64,000 nucleotides of DNA, taken from RI-153 sp963721725 (lineage in GTDB: Bacteria > Chloroflexota > Anaerolineae > Caldilineales > Caldilineaceae). Positions 26,194 to 35,589 of this stretch are shown here, piece after piece; within the stretch, counting starts at the first letter, position 1, and each line of letters starts with the position of its first letter. The notes under the pieces were generated by a model, which was given only the letters and a program-made list of their open reading frames with translations, was not told the DNA's origin and made no database searches. The stretch spans positions 620,001 through 684,000 of the forward strand of contig CAVRLX010000009.1 in NCBI GenBank assembly GCA_963721725.1. The letters run 5' to 3'. The position numbers and the translations under genes are program-made.

Positions 26194-27063
26194 CTCCTTC
26201 GCTCTCTCCGCCGCTCGCGCCAACACCCGTTCCCCCACTACCCGCGCCAGGTGACGGCGATAGTTTGCGCTGGCGTGAATGTCGCCTACCGGGTCAATAT
26301 CGTTTTCAGCGGCAATGGCTGCGGCTGCGCGAATGGACTCGGCGCTGGGAATTTCGCCAATCAGCGCAGATTGCGCGCCGTGGGCAACTGTTGGCCCTTC
26401 GCCCACGCTCAAATAGACCAACTTCACGCGTCGACAGCGCCCCGCCTCGTCCAGCGTGATCAGCGCCGCCGCCCCAGCCATGGCGTAATTGCCGTGCTGG
26501 CGGGCGATCTCGTCAAAGGCGTAGCCTGTGCCCGGCGACATGCTGGGAAAGGCGGTTTCCACCAATAACTCTGCGGGTTGCAGATCTGTGGCAAAGAGAC
26601 CCACATAGAAATCTGCCGCATCAGTCCAGCGCTCGCCATTGGCGCTGCGGATGCGAAACCGCGCCTCTAATGCCACGGCCAGCGTAGGCAACTCGGCGGC
26701 GGGATCGGCGTGGGCCAGACTGCCGCCCACGGTGCCGCGGTTGCGGATCTGCGGGTGGGCAATGTGCGGCATCGTCTCCGTGATCAGCGGCGCACGCTGG
26801 CGCACCACGTCGCTGCGTTCCAGCGCCCGTTGCCGGGTCATGGCTCCCACGCTAAACCCGCTCGCTGCTGGGCGAATGTAGGTCAGTTCATCAATCTCAT
26901 TAAGATCGACCAGCACAGCCGGTTGGGCCAGCCGAAAATTCATCGTCGGCACCAAACTTTGCCCCCCCGCCAACGGCTTGGCATCCCAGCCGTGTTCGGC
27001 CAGCAAAGCCAGGGCTTCGTCGATTGTGTGCGGTGCAAAGTAGCGAAAAGGAGCCGGTTTCAT
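26179..27063 (-). CDS. FAD-binding subunit of the molybdenum hydroxylase
   Basis: From Met 27063 (MKPAPFRYFAPHTIDEALAL) this is a CoxM-like subunit of about 294 residues with FAD-binding motifs PLAGGQSLVPTMNFR and RNRGTVGGSLAHADPAAELP. It accepts electrons from the [2Fe-2S] subunit and passes them to an external acceptor. A 5' extension to 27159 is open but lacks family similarity. It is the first gene of the operon that continues to the ABC importer. The last residues, KEGIGD, come from a heptamer array. Confidence 0.88.
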   Translation of the reverse strand: MKPAPFRYFAPHTIDEALALLAEHGWDAKPLAGGQSLVPTMNFRLAQPAVLVDLNEIDELTYIRPAASGFSVGAMTRQRALERSDVVRQRAPLITETMPHIAHPQIRNRGTVGGSLAHADPAAELPTLAVALEARFRIRSANGERWTDAADFYVGLFATDLQPAELLVETAFPSMSPGTGYAFDEIARQHGNYAMAGAAALITLDEAGRCRRVKLVYLSVGEGPTVAHGAQSALIGEIPSAESIRAAAAIAAENDIDPVGDIHASANYRRHLARVVGERVLARAAERAKEGIGD

Positions 27064-27148
27064 GAACCATCCTTGCGTGGAGAAAAAGCCAGGCAGCGTG
27101 TACGGGAGAGTAGGCTCGGCAGATGCAAGATCTGCTTCCCTGTTAGAG

Positions 27149-27178
27149 AGTATACTCAATGCCGTTGGGAATTTCCAA
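27149..27178 (-). promoter_or_regulatory. Candidate promoter of the molybdenum hydroxylase operon
   Basis: On the minus strand, TTGGAA (27178-27173) and TATACT (27154-27149) are separated by 18 bases, close to a housekeeping sigma-70-type promoter. Transcription would begin near 27142, about 80 bases before the FAD subunit start. Confidence 0.4.
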
Positions 27179-27318
27179 ACAAGATAATTTCACGAGAGAA
27201 ATTCTTCGGGCAGAGAGGCGCTTTTTGGCACTTTCAGTCAACATGGTAAACTTTGCTCAACTGGAGCGTGGCCTGTATGGTCATCAATCACCCACTATCG
27301 ATCCCTCAGGAGATCCGC

Positions 27319-28194
27319 ATGGCGATAAACCGTACCCTTTTGGGCGTTTTTGCCCACCCCGATGATGAAAGTTTTGGCCCCGGCGGCACACTGGCAAAGT
27401 ATGCTGCCGAGGGCGCCGCTGTGCATGTGATCATTGCCACCGATGGCGATGCTGGCTCGGTGGAGACAAGCCACCAGCGCAAGCAAGATCGGTCGCTGGC
27501 TCAGGAGCGCCAAGAAGAGCTGGCGGCGGCTGCCCTGGCTCTCAACCTGACCACGATTACCAACTTACCCTATCGCGACAGCGGCATGCGTGGCTCCGCG
27601 GACAACGAGCACCCGCGCTCGCTGGTCAGCCAGCCAGTGGACCAACTCACCGCCGAGTTGGTGGGCTACATACGCCGTCTGCGCCCGCAGGTGATTCTCA
27701 CCCATGATCCCTTTGGCAACTACGGCCACCCCGATCACATTCGCCTGTGCGAAGCGGTGACGGCGGCCTTTTATTTGGCGGGTGATGGCGGCTATACAGG
27801 CGACAATGGGAACGGCGCAGCGGCTCCCTATGCGCCGCAAAAACTTTATTACACCACCTTCGACAAGACCATTCTGCGCTGGGCCGTGTGGATTATGAAC
27901 ATTTTGGGCAAAAACCCACGCGAGATAGGGCGCAACCGTGACATCAATCTGGAGGAGATCGCCGGGTGGCACACGCCGCTGCATTCGCGCATTGACATTG
28001 CGCCGTATATGGCGCACAAAGAGCGCGCCAGCCGTGCCCACGCCAGCCAATATGGAGGGGGACCGGCCTTTTTGCGTATCTTCCCGGGTTTTATTCGTCA
28101 ACAAGTGATGGGCAACGAGACATTCATGCGCGCCTATCCGGCTTTCACCGAGCGGCGTGTGGAAAGTGATCTCTTTGCCGGGGTGGAGCGCTAA
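27319..28194 (+). CDS. PIG-L family deacetylase
   Basis: A protein of about 291 residues with the zinc-site motif AHPDDESFGPGG near the N-terminus and the second ligand motif GHPDH in THDPFGNYGHPDH. PIG-L/LmbE enzymes remove acetyl groups from N-acetylglucosaminyl compounds, as in MshB-like steps of thiol synthesis or glycan processing. Start ATG 27319 (MAINRTLLGVF) has AGGAGATCCGC upstream; an earlier TTG-type extension is less likely. It is divergent from the hydroxylase operon. Confidence 0.85.
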   Translation: MAINRTLLGVFAHPDDESFGPGGTLAKYAAEGAAVHVIIATDGDAGSVETSHQRKQDRSLAQERQEELAAAALALNLTTITNLPYRDSGMRGSADNEHPRSLVSQPVDQLTAELVGYIRRLRPQVILTHDPFGNYGHPDHIRLCEAVTAAFYLAGDGGYTGDNGNGAAAPYAPQKLYYTTFDKTILRWAVWIMNILGKNPREIGRNRDINLEEIAGWHTPLHSRIDIAPYMAHKERASRAHASQYGGGPAFLRIFPGFIRQQVMGNETFMRAYPAFTERRVESDLFAGVER

Positions 28195-28314
28195 GCCAAG
28201 CTCGCTCAGCGTACATCTCAGAGCGGGGACAAGGGTCAGCATTCCGGGATGGACCGGGTGATGAGCGTCTAGCGCGTGCGATTCTGATCCATTTTCGGAA
28301 TGTTTCGACCCTTA

Positions 28315-28343
28315 TTGACAATCGCGGGAAGAGGGGGTACTAT
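28315..28343 (+). promoter_or_regulatory. Candidate promoter for thioredoxin
   Basis: TTGACA (28315-28320) and TACTAT (28338-28343) are exactly 17 bases apart. Transcription would start near 28350, leaving a leader of about 135 bases before the thioredoxin start. The rest of the gene-free stretch 28195-28485 shows no other recognisable feature. Confidence 0.65.
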
Positions 28344-28485
28344 GTTTTTTGTAGTTGAATTTACATCCATGTTGATAGTACTCCGCTACACTGTATTCAT
28401 ATCAAGGGTGTGTCTGGAAGAAACCATGCTACGCTCTGTGTGAACAAATAAGTTTATAACCAATAGATCGTTTATGGAGGATAGA

Positions 28486-28812
28486 ATGGGTAATACTGTA
28501 AAAGTAACCGATGCGACTTTTGAAGAAAAGGTTGTCAACTCTGCTACACCTGTCCTGGTTGACTTTTGGGCGGCGTGGTGTGGCCCTTGCAAGATGATTG
28601 CTCCGGTGCTGGAGGAGCTTTCGGCTGAACTGGGCGACAAACTGGTGATCGGCAAGCTGGACGTAGACGAGAACCAGAGCACAGCCATGGCCTTTGGCGT
28701 CATGAGCATCCCCACGCTGATGCTCTTCAAGGGTGGTGAACCCGTGGCGACGATGGTTGGCTTCCAGCCTAAGGAACAGTTGAAGAACAAGCTAAAGCCG
28801 CACCTGGCCTAA
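28486..28812 (+). CDS. trxA: Thioredoxin
   Basis: A 108-residue thioredoxin with the redox motif WCGPC at residues 31-35, the following KMIAP and the cis-Pro segment SIPTLMLFKGG. It reduces protein disulfides in the cytoplasm using electrons from thioredoxin reductase. The start MGNTVKV at 28486 is chosen because the ATG 12 bases earlier overlaps the ribosome site GGAGG. It has its own promoter and is followed by a strong terminator, so it is monocistronic. Confidence 0.95.
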   Translation: MGNTVKVTDATFEEKVVNSATPVLVDFWAAWCGPCKMIAPVLEELSAELGDKLVIGKLDVDENQSTAMAFGVMSIPTLMLFKGGEPVATMVGFQPKEQLKNKLKPHLA

Positions 28813-28832
28813 GCTTCGCAGAGAAATACGAG

Positions 28833-28864
28833 ATCCCCGCTCTATATGGAGCGGGGATTTTTGT
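28833..28864 (+). terminator. Terminator after thioredoxin
   Basis: ATCCCCGCTC and GAGCGGGGAT form a perfect 10-bp stem with a 6-base loop, followed by a T-rich run. Confidence 0.9.
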
Positions 28865-28942
28865 TTGTGGTGCAATTGCCCCGGTGATAGAATAGTTCCC
28901 TACGCTTCCCCACCCCCCATAACATACCAGGGAGAGAATAGT

Positions 28943-30313
28943 ATGGCGCTCAAGAAGATCGTCCTGTCCGAAACCGATATGCCCACCCATTGGTACAACA
29001 TTAACGCCGATCTGCCTGCGGCGGGGATTCAACTGCCGCCGCCGCTGCACCCCGGCACCGGCCAGCCCATCGGCCCGGCAGATCTGGCTCCGCTCTTTCC
29101 CATGGAGTTGATCAAACAAGAGGTGAGCAGCGAACGCTATATTGAGATTCCCGACGAGGTGCAGTCGATCTATCGGCTGTGGCGACCCACGCCGTTAATC
29201 CGCGCCTTTGAATGGGAGAAAGCGCTGGATACCCCGGCGCGCATCTATTACAAATATGAAGGCGGCAGCCCATCGGGCAGCCATAAGACCAATACCGCCG
29301 TGCCACAGGCCTATTACAACAAACAAGAGGGCGTCAAACGGCTCTCCACCGAGACCGGCGCGGGACAGTGGGGCAGCGCGCTTAGCTTTGCCTGTCAGAT
29401 CTTTGGGCTAGAATGCAAGGTCTACATGGTGCGCGTGAGCTATGAGCAAAAACCCTATCGCAAGGTCTTGATGGAGACCTGGGGAGCAAAGGTTGTGCCC
29501 AGCCCCAGCCCCGATACCAACGCCGGACGCTCGATTTTGGCCCAAGATCCCGACAGCACGGGCAGCCTGGGCATTGCCATCTCCGAAGCTGTGGAAGATG
29601 CTGCCAGCCGCGACGATACCAAATATGCGCTGGGCAGCGTGTTGAACCATGTGCTGCTTCACCAAACTGTGATCGGCCAAGAGGTGATCAAACAATTGGA
29701 AGTGGCCGGGGCGGATTGGCCTGATGTGATTGTGGGCTGCACGGGCGGCGGCAGTAACTTTGGCGGCTTCGCCTTCCCCTTCTTCCACGAACAGATCGCC
29801 AATGGACGCAAGACGCGCATCTTGGCTGTGGAACCCTCCGCCGCGCCCAGCCTGACACGGGGCGTTTATAGCTATGATTTTGGCGATACGGCGCAAATGA
29901 CGCCATTGCTCAAAATGCACACGCTCGGCCACGACTTTGTCCCCGCGCCCATCCACGCTGGCGGGCTGCGCTATCACGGCATGAGCGCACAGGTGAGCGC
30001 GCTGAAAGATGCCGATTTAATCGAGGCCGTGAATGTGCAACAGCGCGCCATCTTTGAGGCGGCCATTAGCTTTACGCGCGCCGAGGGCATCCTGCCCGCG
30101 CCGGAACCCAGCCATGCCATTTGGGGGGCCATGCAAGAGGCGCTGCGCTGCAAAGAGAGCGGCGCAGCCAAAACCATCGTCTTTAATTTATGCGGTCACG
30201 GACACTTTGATCTCGCCGCTTATGAAGCGTACACCAGCGGCAAGCTAGAGGATTACGAATACCCCGCCGAGGCGATTCAGCGCAGTTTGGCGAAGTTGCC
30301 TCAAGTTGGATAA
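28943..30313 (+). CDS. trpB: Tryptophan synthase beta chain-like protein, TrpB2 type
   Basis: A 456-residue PLP enzyme. GSPSGSHKTNTA holds the PLP lysine (about K115) and GCTGGGSNFGG the phosphate loop. The long N-terminus (MPTHWYNINADLP) and its length mark the TrpB2 group found in Archaea, Thermotoga and Chloroflexota, which makes tryptophan from indole and serine and often acts without TrpA. No trpA or other trp gene is near. The start has GGGAGAGAATAGT upstream; longer frames are discarded because they run back into the thioredoxin terminator. Confidence 0.88.
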   Translation: MALKKIVLSETDMPTHWYNINADLPAAGIQLPPPLHPGTGQPIGPADLAPLFPMELIKQEVSSERYIEIPDEVQSIYRLWRPTPLIRAFEWEKALDTPARIYYKYEGGSPSGSHKTNTAVPQAYYNKQEGVKRLSTETGAGQWGSALSFACQIFGLECKVYMVRVSYEQKPYRKVLMETWGAKVVPSPSPDTNAGRSILAQDPDSTGSLGIAISEAVEDAASRDDTKYALGSVLNHVLLHQTVIGQEVIKQLEVAGADWPDVIVGCTGGGSNFGGFAFPFFHEQIANGRKTRILAVEPSAAPSLTRGVYSYDFGDTAQMTPLLKMHTLGHDFVPAPIHAGGLRYHGMSAQVSALKDADLIEAVNVQQRAIFEAAISFTRAEGILPAPEPSHAIWGAMQEALRCKESGAAKTIVFNLCGHGHFDLAAYEAYTSGKLEDYEYPAEAIQRSLAKLPQVG

Positions 30314-30358
30314 GGTGCATGAAGAGGGGCGTCTGCTTTTTGTAAACATGGATTTTGT

Positions 30359-30417
30359 AAACGCGGATGGAGAGGAACACGGATAAACGCAATCTGTGTT
30401 CCTCTCCATCCGCGTTT
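30359..30417. terminator. Long inverted repeat between convergent genes
   Basis: AACGCGGATGGAGAGGAACA and the sequences around it pair with TGTTCCTCTCCATCCGCGTT across a short loop, giving about 26 nearly perfect base pairs. It lies between the TrpB2 gene (plus) and the SUI1 gene (minus), so it can end transcription from both sides. The ACACGGAT/ATCTGTG wording links it to the dispersed repeat family. Confidence 0.7.
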
Positions 30418-30424
30418 ATGAATC

Positions 30425-30790
30425 TTAACCGCCTGCCTTCTTTGCGGTATACCCCAACTCGATGAGCAACGCCACCACGTTATCGCGCTGATCCCCTTGA
30501 ATCTCCAATGTATCCCCTTTCATCGCGCCGCCTGTGCCCAGCTTGTTTTTGAGGTGCTTGAGCAGCGCCTCTTTGCCAATCGCCGGACTCAGCACGCCGT
30601 CAAGCACAGAGACAGTTTTGCCGCCGCGCCCTTTGCGTTCCAGGCGCACGCGCACAGGCTGTTGACCTTGAATGGCGAAAGGCGCAGCCGGGTTCTTGGG
30701 CAGCGTGGGGGTGGATACCGCTGGTTCGGGGTCCGGGTCTGTGGAATAGACTACCGGATTCTGTTCTGAAGATTTTTTTGAGGATCGCAT
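30425..30790 (-). CDS. SUI1/YciH-family translation factor
   Basis: A 121-residue protein with a disordered Pro-rich N-terminus and a C-terminal SUI1 domain: VRVRLERKGRGGKTVSVLDG, then LKHLKNKLGTGGAMKGDTLEIQGDQRDNV and LIELGYTAKKAGG. Bacterial SUI1 (YciH) proteins are related to eukaryotic eIF1 and are thought to affect start-site fidelity; the role is not settled. The gene stands alone, flanked on each side by a long inverted repeat. Confidence 0.88.
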   Translation of the reverse strand: MRSSKKSSEQNPVVYSTDPDPEPAVSTPTLPKNPAAPFAIQGQQPVRVRLERKGRGGKTVSVLDGVLSPAIGKEALLKHLKNKLGTGGAMKGDTLEIQGDQRDNVVALLIELGYTAKKAGG

Positions 30791-30831
30791 GGCTTATCGG
30801 GTTTCCTTTGAATTTAAGCAGAACCAAAGAG

Positions 30832-30891
30832 TTTTTGTACACAGATTTCACAGCGTAAATCTGTAGCATCGGCGCAATCTGCGTACAAAAA
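30832..30891. repeat. Inverted repeat upstream of the SUI1 gene
   Basis: TTTTTGTACACAGATT (30832-30847) and AATCTGCGTACAAAAA (30876-30891) pair over 16 bases with one mismatch. The internal wording CACAGCGTAAATCTGT matches the dispersed CACAGATT/ATCTGTG repeat family. Confidence 0.6.
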
Positions 30892-30969
30892 CTTCTTAGA
30901 ATCACTCAGGAATGGGGGGATTCTGGAATCCCTTCATCTCCCGATCTCCTAATCGCTAATCACAAGTCA

Positions 30970-32884
30970 CTACTCACCCGCAGGCCGAGCAGGCGCGCCA
31001 TTGAAGATACGGTTCAAAATATCGGCGCGTTCGACGGGCGTAGCCCAGCGCGGTTGGGCAAAATCCTCTAACACGGCGGTGAGAACTTCGGTGCTGATCA
31101 GCCGCCCTTCGTAGATCGTGTGGCGCGCCATCAACTCAGTGCGCGTCTCCCAACTCCACATCTGGTCAAAGAACAAGTTGCCCAATCCATAGACAATTAC
31201 ACTGGGCGCACGCTCGGCGCTGGGCGCATAGGGTTCCATGGCCTGGGGCACATGGCTTTGCACGCCCGTCACAATATCCACGCCCAGATCTCGCAGTTCG
31301 CGAAATTCCGTCACCTGTTGCGGCGTGGGAAAGGCGTTGTAGGTCTCCAAATATTGCAACTCCACCGCCAGCACATCCACCTGGGGGCGCAGTTCGGCGA
31401 TGCTGTCGAGGATACGCTGCTTCTGATCGTAATAGTAGCAGGTTCCCGGCAGCTCGTCCGTGGCCCAAGCAAAGGCAGGATCAAAAGCCAGCACGGCGAT
31501 AAAGGCAAAGGTGTTGCCGTTGTGCTCCCAGCGCAATGGCGCGCAGGCTTCGTCAATATTCATGCCGCTACCATAGATGGGGATGTTATTCTCGCGATAC
31601 CACCCAATCGAGCGCGTCGGCTCCGTCGCGGCCAAAATCGTTGACGTGATTGCCGCTCAGCCCCACAATGTCCGTGCCCACCGCTTCGAGTGTGGCCCAA
31701 TATTCGAGTTTGCTGCACAGGATCAGCACATTTTCGCCGGGGTTCGTCACACAGTCATCCAAAAAGGGCACCTCGTTGCTAATGTGGGTGATATCGGCGG
31801 CGCGTAGCGTGTCCGAAATGATCATGGCCGGATAGGTATAGCCTTTTTGATCCATCCGCAACGCCGTCACCCGCGACATGGCGGTGACGCCGGTCATCAT
31901 TAGCGCTGTGAGCCTGTCGGCGTGGCGGTTCGTGGGATCGCTTATCGACGGAGCCAAGGCATTAACCAAGGCTGTTGCTTCATTTCCTTGGGCCACCAAC
32001 GCCACCGCCAGCGGATAGGCCGCCACATCCAGGCGATTGTCCAACACGTTGACGCCATCCACGGCCAACACTTTGTAGCGCGGGTGCAGTGCGTCAAAGG
32101 GCACGATGCCCACGCTGCCAGGATTTGCCTCTACTGTGGGCAACAGTTCTGCCAGACTGACAAAAAGCACAGTCGGTCCAGCCTCGGCCCCTAAGATCGC
32201 CCGCACTTCGGCCCGATGCTCCGTGGGAACGACCAGCGCTGGGCCAACGTCTCCGCGCCAGCGTGCTGCCAGTTCGCTCAGGGCGATGGCATCGTTGACC
32301 GTGGCAAAGGGCACCACCGGCGCATAGAACCGTTCGAGAATTGGCTGCCCGCCCGCCTGTGCAAGCGGAACCAACGTTAACGTAACATCGGCATTGCCGC
32401 CCCGATCCATTACCTGTACCGGGCGCAACCCGGCGCTGGTTTCCAGGCTCTCGAAGCGCATGAGCAGCGGAAAGAGTTCACTACTGTAGTGTTCGGACAG
32501 GCTGGCATCCAATCCCACGGTCACGGGGGGAACCAATCCTGCCGGTTGCGCCGTGGCCGGCACTTCCACCGCAACCACAGTTGTTTCTGTGATCGCAGTT
32601 GTTTCGGTAACCATAGTTGTTTCTGTAACCGCAGTTGTTTCGGTGATCGCAGTCGCGTCTTCAGTGCTTTCTGCCCCAGGCGTCGTTTCCCCAGAGGTAG
32701 ACTGCTCAGCGAGCGCTGTGGGTGTATAGGTGGGAACCGCACGCACTGGCACGCTGGGCGTCACCATGGTTGGGGGAATGGCGATTGGCACGCAGCCAGC
32801 CACCATCCACAGTAACAAGGGGACAATGCCAATTCTGACGACTTTGGCAAAGCGTATTGAAAGCGCAAACAGAGTCATATGCAC
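30970..32884 (-). CDS. CapA-family lipoprotein with N-terminal binding-protein-like region (frame break near 31607)
   Basis: Two frames form a protein of about 637 residues. A signal peptide ends in the lipobox VAGC. A linker with 6-residue repeats of the type AVTETT (four in a row) leads to an N-terminal region of about 250 residues resembling a phosphate-binding-protein fold (VPTEHRAEVRAILG, GSVGIVPFDALHPRYKVLAVDG). The CapA metallophosphatase-like domain starts at MMTGVTAMSR and has GNHVNDFGRDG; after removing one G near 31607 it continues WYRENNIPIYGSG, AVELQYLE and YGLGNLFFDQ. CapA proteins act in poly-gamma-glutamate or related envelope metabolism. The C-terminus overlaps a heptamer-like tract at 30941-30976. 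Confidence 0.75.
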
Positions 32885-33032
32885 GCTCGTTTCTCCTCAT
32901 GGGTAAGCTGATGATGGCTGGGCTAACGCTGAAAAACAGCATCACCCCATTTATCTTGCTATTCTACCGTTGACGGGGCTTGGTCGCAATTCTGTTTGAG
33001 AAATAGAACGCTCGATCCCGATTAGCGAGTCG

Positions 33033-33061
33033 TTGACATCTCTAGGTGACTGTGACAGAAT
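33033..33061 (+). promoter_or_regulatory. Candidate promoter for the GH13/lipid-kinase operon
   Basis: TTGACA (33033-33038) and CAGAAT (33056-33061) are 17 bases apart, about 45 bases before the GH13 start. The -10 box is imperfect. The 225-base gap to the divergent CapA gene holds nothing else recognisable. Confidence 0.45.
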
Positions 33062-33108
33062 GGCTAGCCAACTGACCCACCATTCGTGTACACATCGGAG
33101 CAAGCTTC

Positions 33109-34578
33109 ATGTCCATTCAGACCCCAGATCGGGTGAAAGATGCCGTTTTTTATCAGATTTTCCCCGACCGATTCACGCGCAGCCCGCGCACGCAACACAG
33201 CCCAGGGCTGACCTTTAAGCCGTGGGGCAGTCCCCCGGAAGAGGGCGGTTTCCAGGGCGGGGATCTGCTCGGTGTGGTGGATCGCCTCGACTATCTGGGC
33301 GATTTGGGGATTACCGCCCTTTACTTAAACCCGATCTTCTCGTCAGCCTCCAATCATCGCTATCACACCTTTGATTACATGACCGTCGATCCGCTTTTGG
33401 GGGGAGATGGCGCGTTTCGGGAACTGCTGGATGCGTGTCACCGCTGCGGGATGCGTGTTGTGATCGATGGCGTGTTTAACCATGCCAGCCGCGGTTTTTG
33501 GGCCTTCCACCATATTTTAGAGACAGGCGGCAACTCGCCCTATCTCGACTGGTTTATCATCCACGACTGGCCCTTGCGCCCCTATGATCATAGCGAAGAG
33601 AGTCCCCACAACTACGCGGCTTGGTGGGATATTCCCGCGCTGCCCAAGTTCAATACCGACAACCCCGGCGTGCGCCGCTATTTGTTCGATGTCGCCCGCT
33701 ATTGGATCGACTTTGGCGCAGACGGCTGGCGGCTGGATGTGCCCGACGAGATCCCCGACCCAGAGTTTTGGCGCAATTTCCGCAAAGAGGTGAAATCAGT
33801 CAACCCGCAAGCCTATATTACCGGCGAGATCTGGCGTGCGGCTGAATCCTGGCTTCAAGGCGACATGTTCGATTCGGTGATGAACTATATTTTCAGCCGG
33901 GCTGCGCTCACTTTCTTTGGGGCCAAAACCGTGAACACCGACTACAAACCCGGCGGCTTTCAACTGCAACCGCTGACAGGTCGTCAGTTCGCCCGTACGA
34001 TGGAGGCCATGTTAGCCCTCTATGACTGGGAGATCAATCTGGCCCAACTTAACCTGCTGGATAGCCACGACACCGCCCGCGCTCTGTGGATTCTGGGCGA
34101 GGACGAGAGCGCACTGCGCCTCTGCGTGCTCTTCCAGATGACCATGCCCGGCGCACCTTGCATCTACTATGGCAGCGAAATCGGCATGACCGGGGCCAAT
34201 GATCCCTACTCGCGCGCGGCCTTTCCCTGGGACGAGACCGCCCAATGGAACACCGATCTGCGCGTGTTCTATCAAAAGGCGATTGCACTGCGCCACCAAT
34301 ATCCGGCGCTGCGTACCGGCACATACGAGACCATCTATGCCGATGAAGAACATTATGTCTTTGGACGCGCCACGGGTGATGAGCAGATCCTCGTCCTCTT
34401 TAATGTGGGCGAAAAGGCCAGCACTTTCAGCCTGGGCATCCCCGCTTCCTATGGGACGACCAGCCGATTTGAGACAATTTGGGGACAGGGCGATTACGGG
34501 GTCCAAGATGGACGCTTGGTTGATGTCACCGTTGCCGGACGCGGGGCGCTGATTTTGCGACGGAAAGCAGGAGCGTAG
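33109..34578 (+). CDS. GH13 alpha-glycosidase (neopullulanase/cyclomaltodextrinase type)
   Basis: A 489-residue cytoplasmic amylase-family enzyme with no signal peptide. It has the opening VKDAVFYQIFPDRF and all four conserved regions: VVIDGVFNH (117-125), GWRLDVPDE with nucleophile D210, TGEIW with acid/base E240 and DSHD with D321. It lacks the N-terminal CBM34 domain of classic neopullulanases. It should cleave alpha-1,4/1,6 linkages in maltodextrins. The next gene starts at the base after its stop, so both are co-transcribed. Confidence 0.9.
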   Translation: MSIQTPDRVKDAVFYQIFPDRFTRSPRTQHSPGLTFKPWGSPPEEGGFQGGDLLGVVDRLDYLGDLGITALYLNPIFSSASNHRYHTFDYMTVDPLLGGDGAFRELLDACHRCGMRVVIDGVFNHASRGFWAFHHILETGGNSPYLDWFIIHDWPLRPYDHSEESPHNYAAWWDIPALPKFNTDNPGVRRYLFDVARYWIDFGADGWRLDVPDEIPDPEFWRNFRKEVKSVNPQAYITGEIWRAAESWLQGDMFDSVMNYIFSRAALTFFGAKTVNTDYKPGGFQLQPLTGRQFARTMEAMLALYDWEINLAQLNLLDSHDTARALWILGEDESALRLCVLFQMTMPGAPCIYYGSEIGMTGANDPYSRAAFPWDETAQWNTDLRVFYQKAIALRHQYPALRTGTYETIYADEEHYVFGRATGDEQILVLFNVGEKASTFSLGIPASYGTTSRFETIWGQGDYGVQDGRLVDVTVAGRGALILRRKAGA

Positions 34579-35511
34579 ATGGAAAAAGTTTTGGTCATTC
34601 TCAACCCAACATCAGGGCGGGGCAGTGGAAGCCGTTCGATTGAGGCCATTCGCGCCGCCATGGCCGAGGCAGGCGTGGAGTTTGATCTGGAACTGACCAC
34701 GCGCCCCGGCGAGGCCATAATCATGGCTGCCAACGCCCAAGCCCGTGGCTATCCCATTGTGGCGGCAGCGGGCGGTGACGGAACCATCAACGAAGTGATC
34801 AATGGCATGGCCCAGGCCACACCCACAGGCGCGCCTGTGGCAACACTGGCAATCTTGCCTGTGGGCACTGGCAACGATTTCTCCGACATGGTGGGCGCGC
34901 CGCGCAAGCTCATCACTGCCGCCCAGGCCATTCGCCGTGGCAACACGCGCCAAGTTGATCTGGGCCACGCCCAGATTGAAACGGCACAGGGGAGCATCTC
35001 CCGCTATTTTGACAACAACGTGGGTCTGGGGCTGGAAGCACAGGTGACTCTGGAGAGCCGCAAGATCACTTGGCTGCGCGGTTTTGCCGTCTATCTGCTC
35101 GCGGTTTTCAAATCGTTGCGCGCCTTTCAATATCCGCACACCCAGATTGAATGGATCGACGCGCAGGGCCACCCACAGCGTGTAGACCAACCCTCGCTCA
35201 TGGTCAGCATTGGCAACAGCCGCCGCACCGGAGGCGGGTTCTACATCACCCCCGACGCCGAACTGGACGATGGCCTGTTGGATGTGGGCATTGTCCAGTC
35301 GCTCAGCGTGCCCAAGGTTTTGATGCTCTTGCCACAGGTAATGATAGGCGCACACCGCAACCACCCGGCCATTCGGCTTGTGCGCTGCCGTTCGCTCGTC
35401 CTTCAATGTGCGCCTTCCACGCCATTGCATACCGATGGCGAAGTGCTCAGCAGCCAGGCCCACGCGCTCTCGGTAACCCTGGAACCGCGCCGCTTGCATG
35501 TGATTGTTTAG
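34579..35511 (+). CDS. Diacylglycerol kinase-family lipid kinase (YegS/DgkB-like)
   Basis: A 310-residue protein with the catalytic-domain motifs NPTSGRGSG (near residue 9), GGDGTINEV (65-73) and PVGTGNDF (around 95-101), and the C-terminal beta region ending TLEPRRLHVIV. These kinases phosphorylate diacylglycerol, sphingoid or related lipids at the membrane using ATP. It directly abuts the GH13 gene. Confidence 0.9.
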   Translation: MEKVLVILNPTSGRGSGSRSIEAIRAAMAEAGVEFDLELTTRPGEAIIMAANAQARGYPIVAAAGGDGTINEVINGMAQATPTGAPVATLAILPVGTGNDFSDMVGAPRKLITAAQAIRRGNTRQVDLGHAQIETAQGSISRYFDNNVGLGLEAQVTLESRKITWLRGFAVYLLAVFKSLRAFQYPHTQIEWIDAQGHPQRVDQPSLMVSIGNSRRTGGGFYITPDAELDDGLLDVGIVQSLSVPKVLMLLPQVMIGAHRNHPAIRLVRCRSLVLQCAPSTPLHTDGEVLSSQAHALSVTLEPRRLHVIV

Positions 35512-35589
35512 CCGCTTTGTCCCAAATGCCCCCTTTAAACTATTCTTTCCGTCAGACCATGAGTCTGTTATAATTGACCAAGGCTCTTC

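Noticed and set aside
28195..28314. A possible tRNA or structured RNA after the PIG-L gene.
   Set aside because: No T-loop or anticodon arm pattern could be matched; only the promoter at 28315 is supported.
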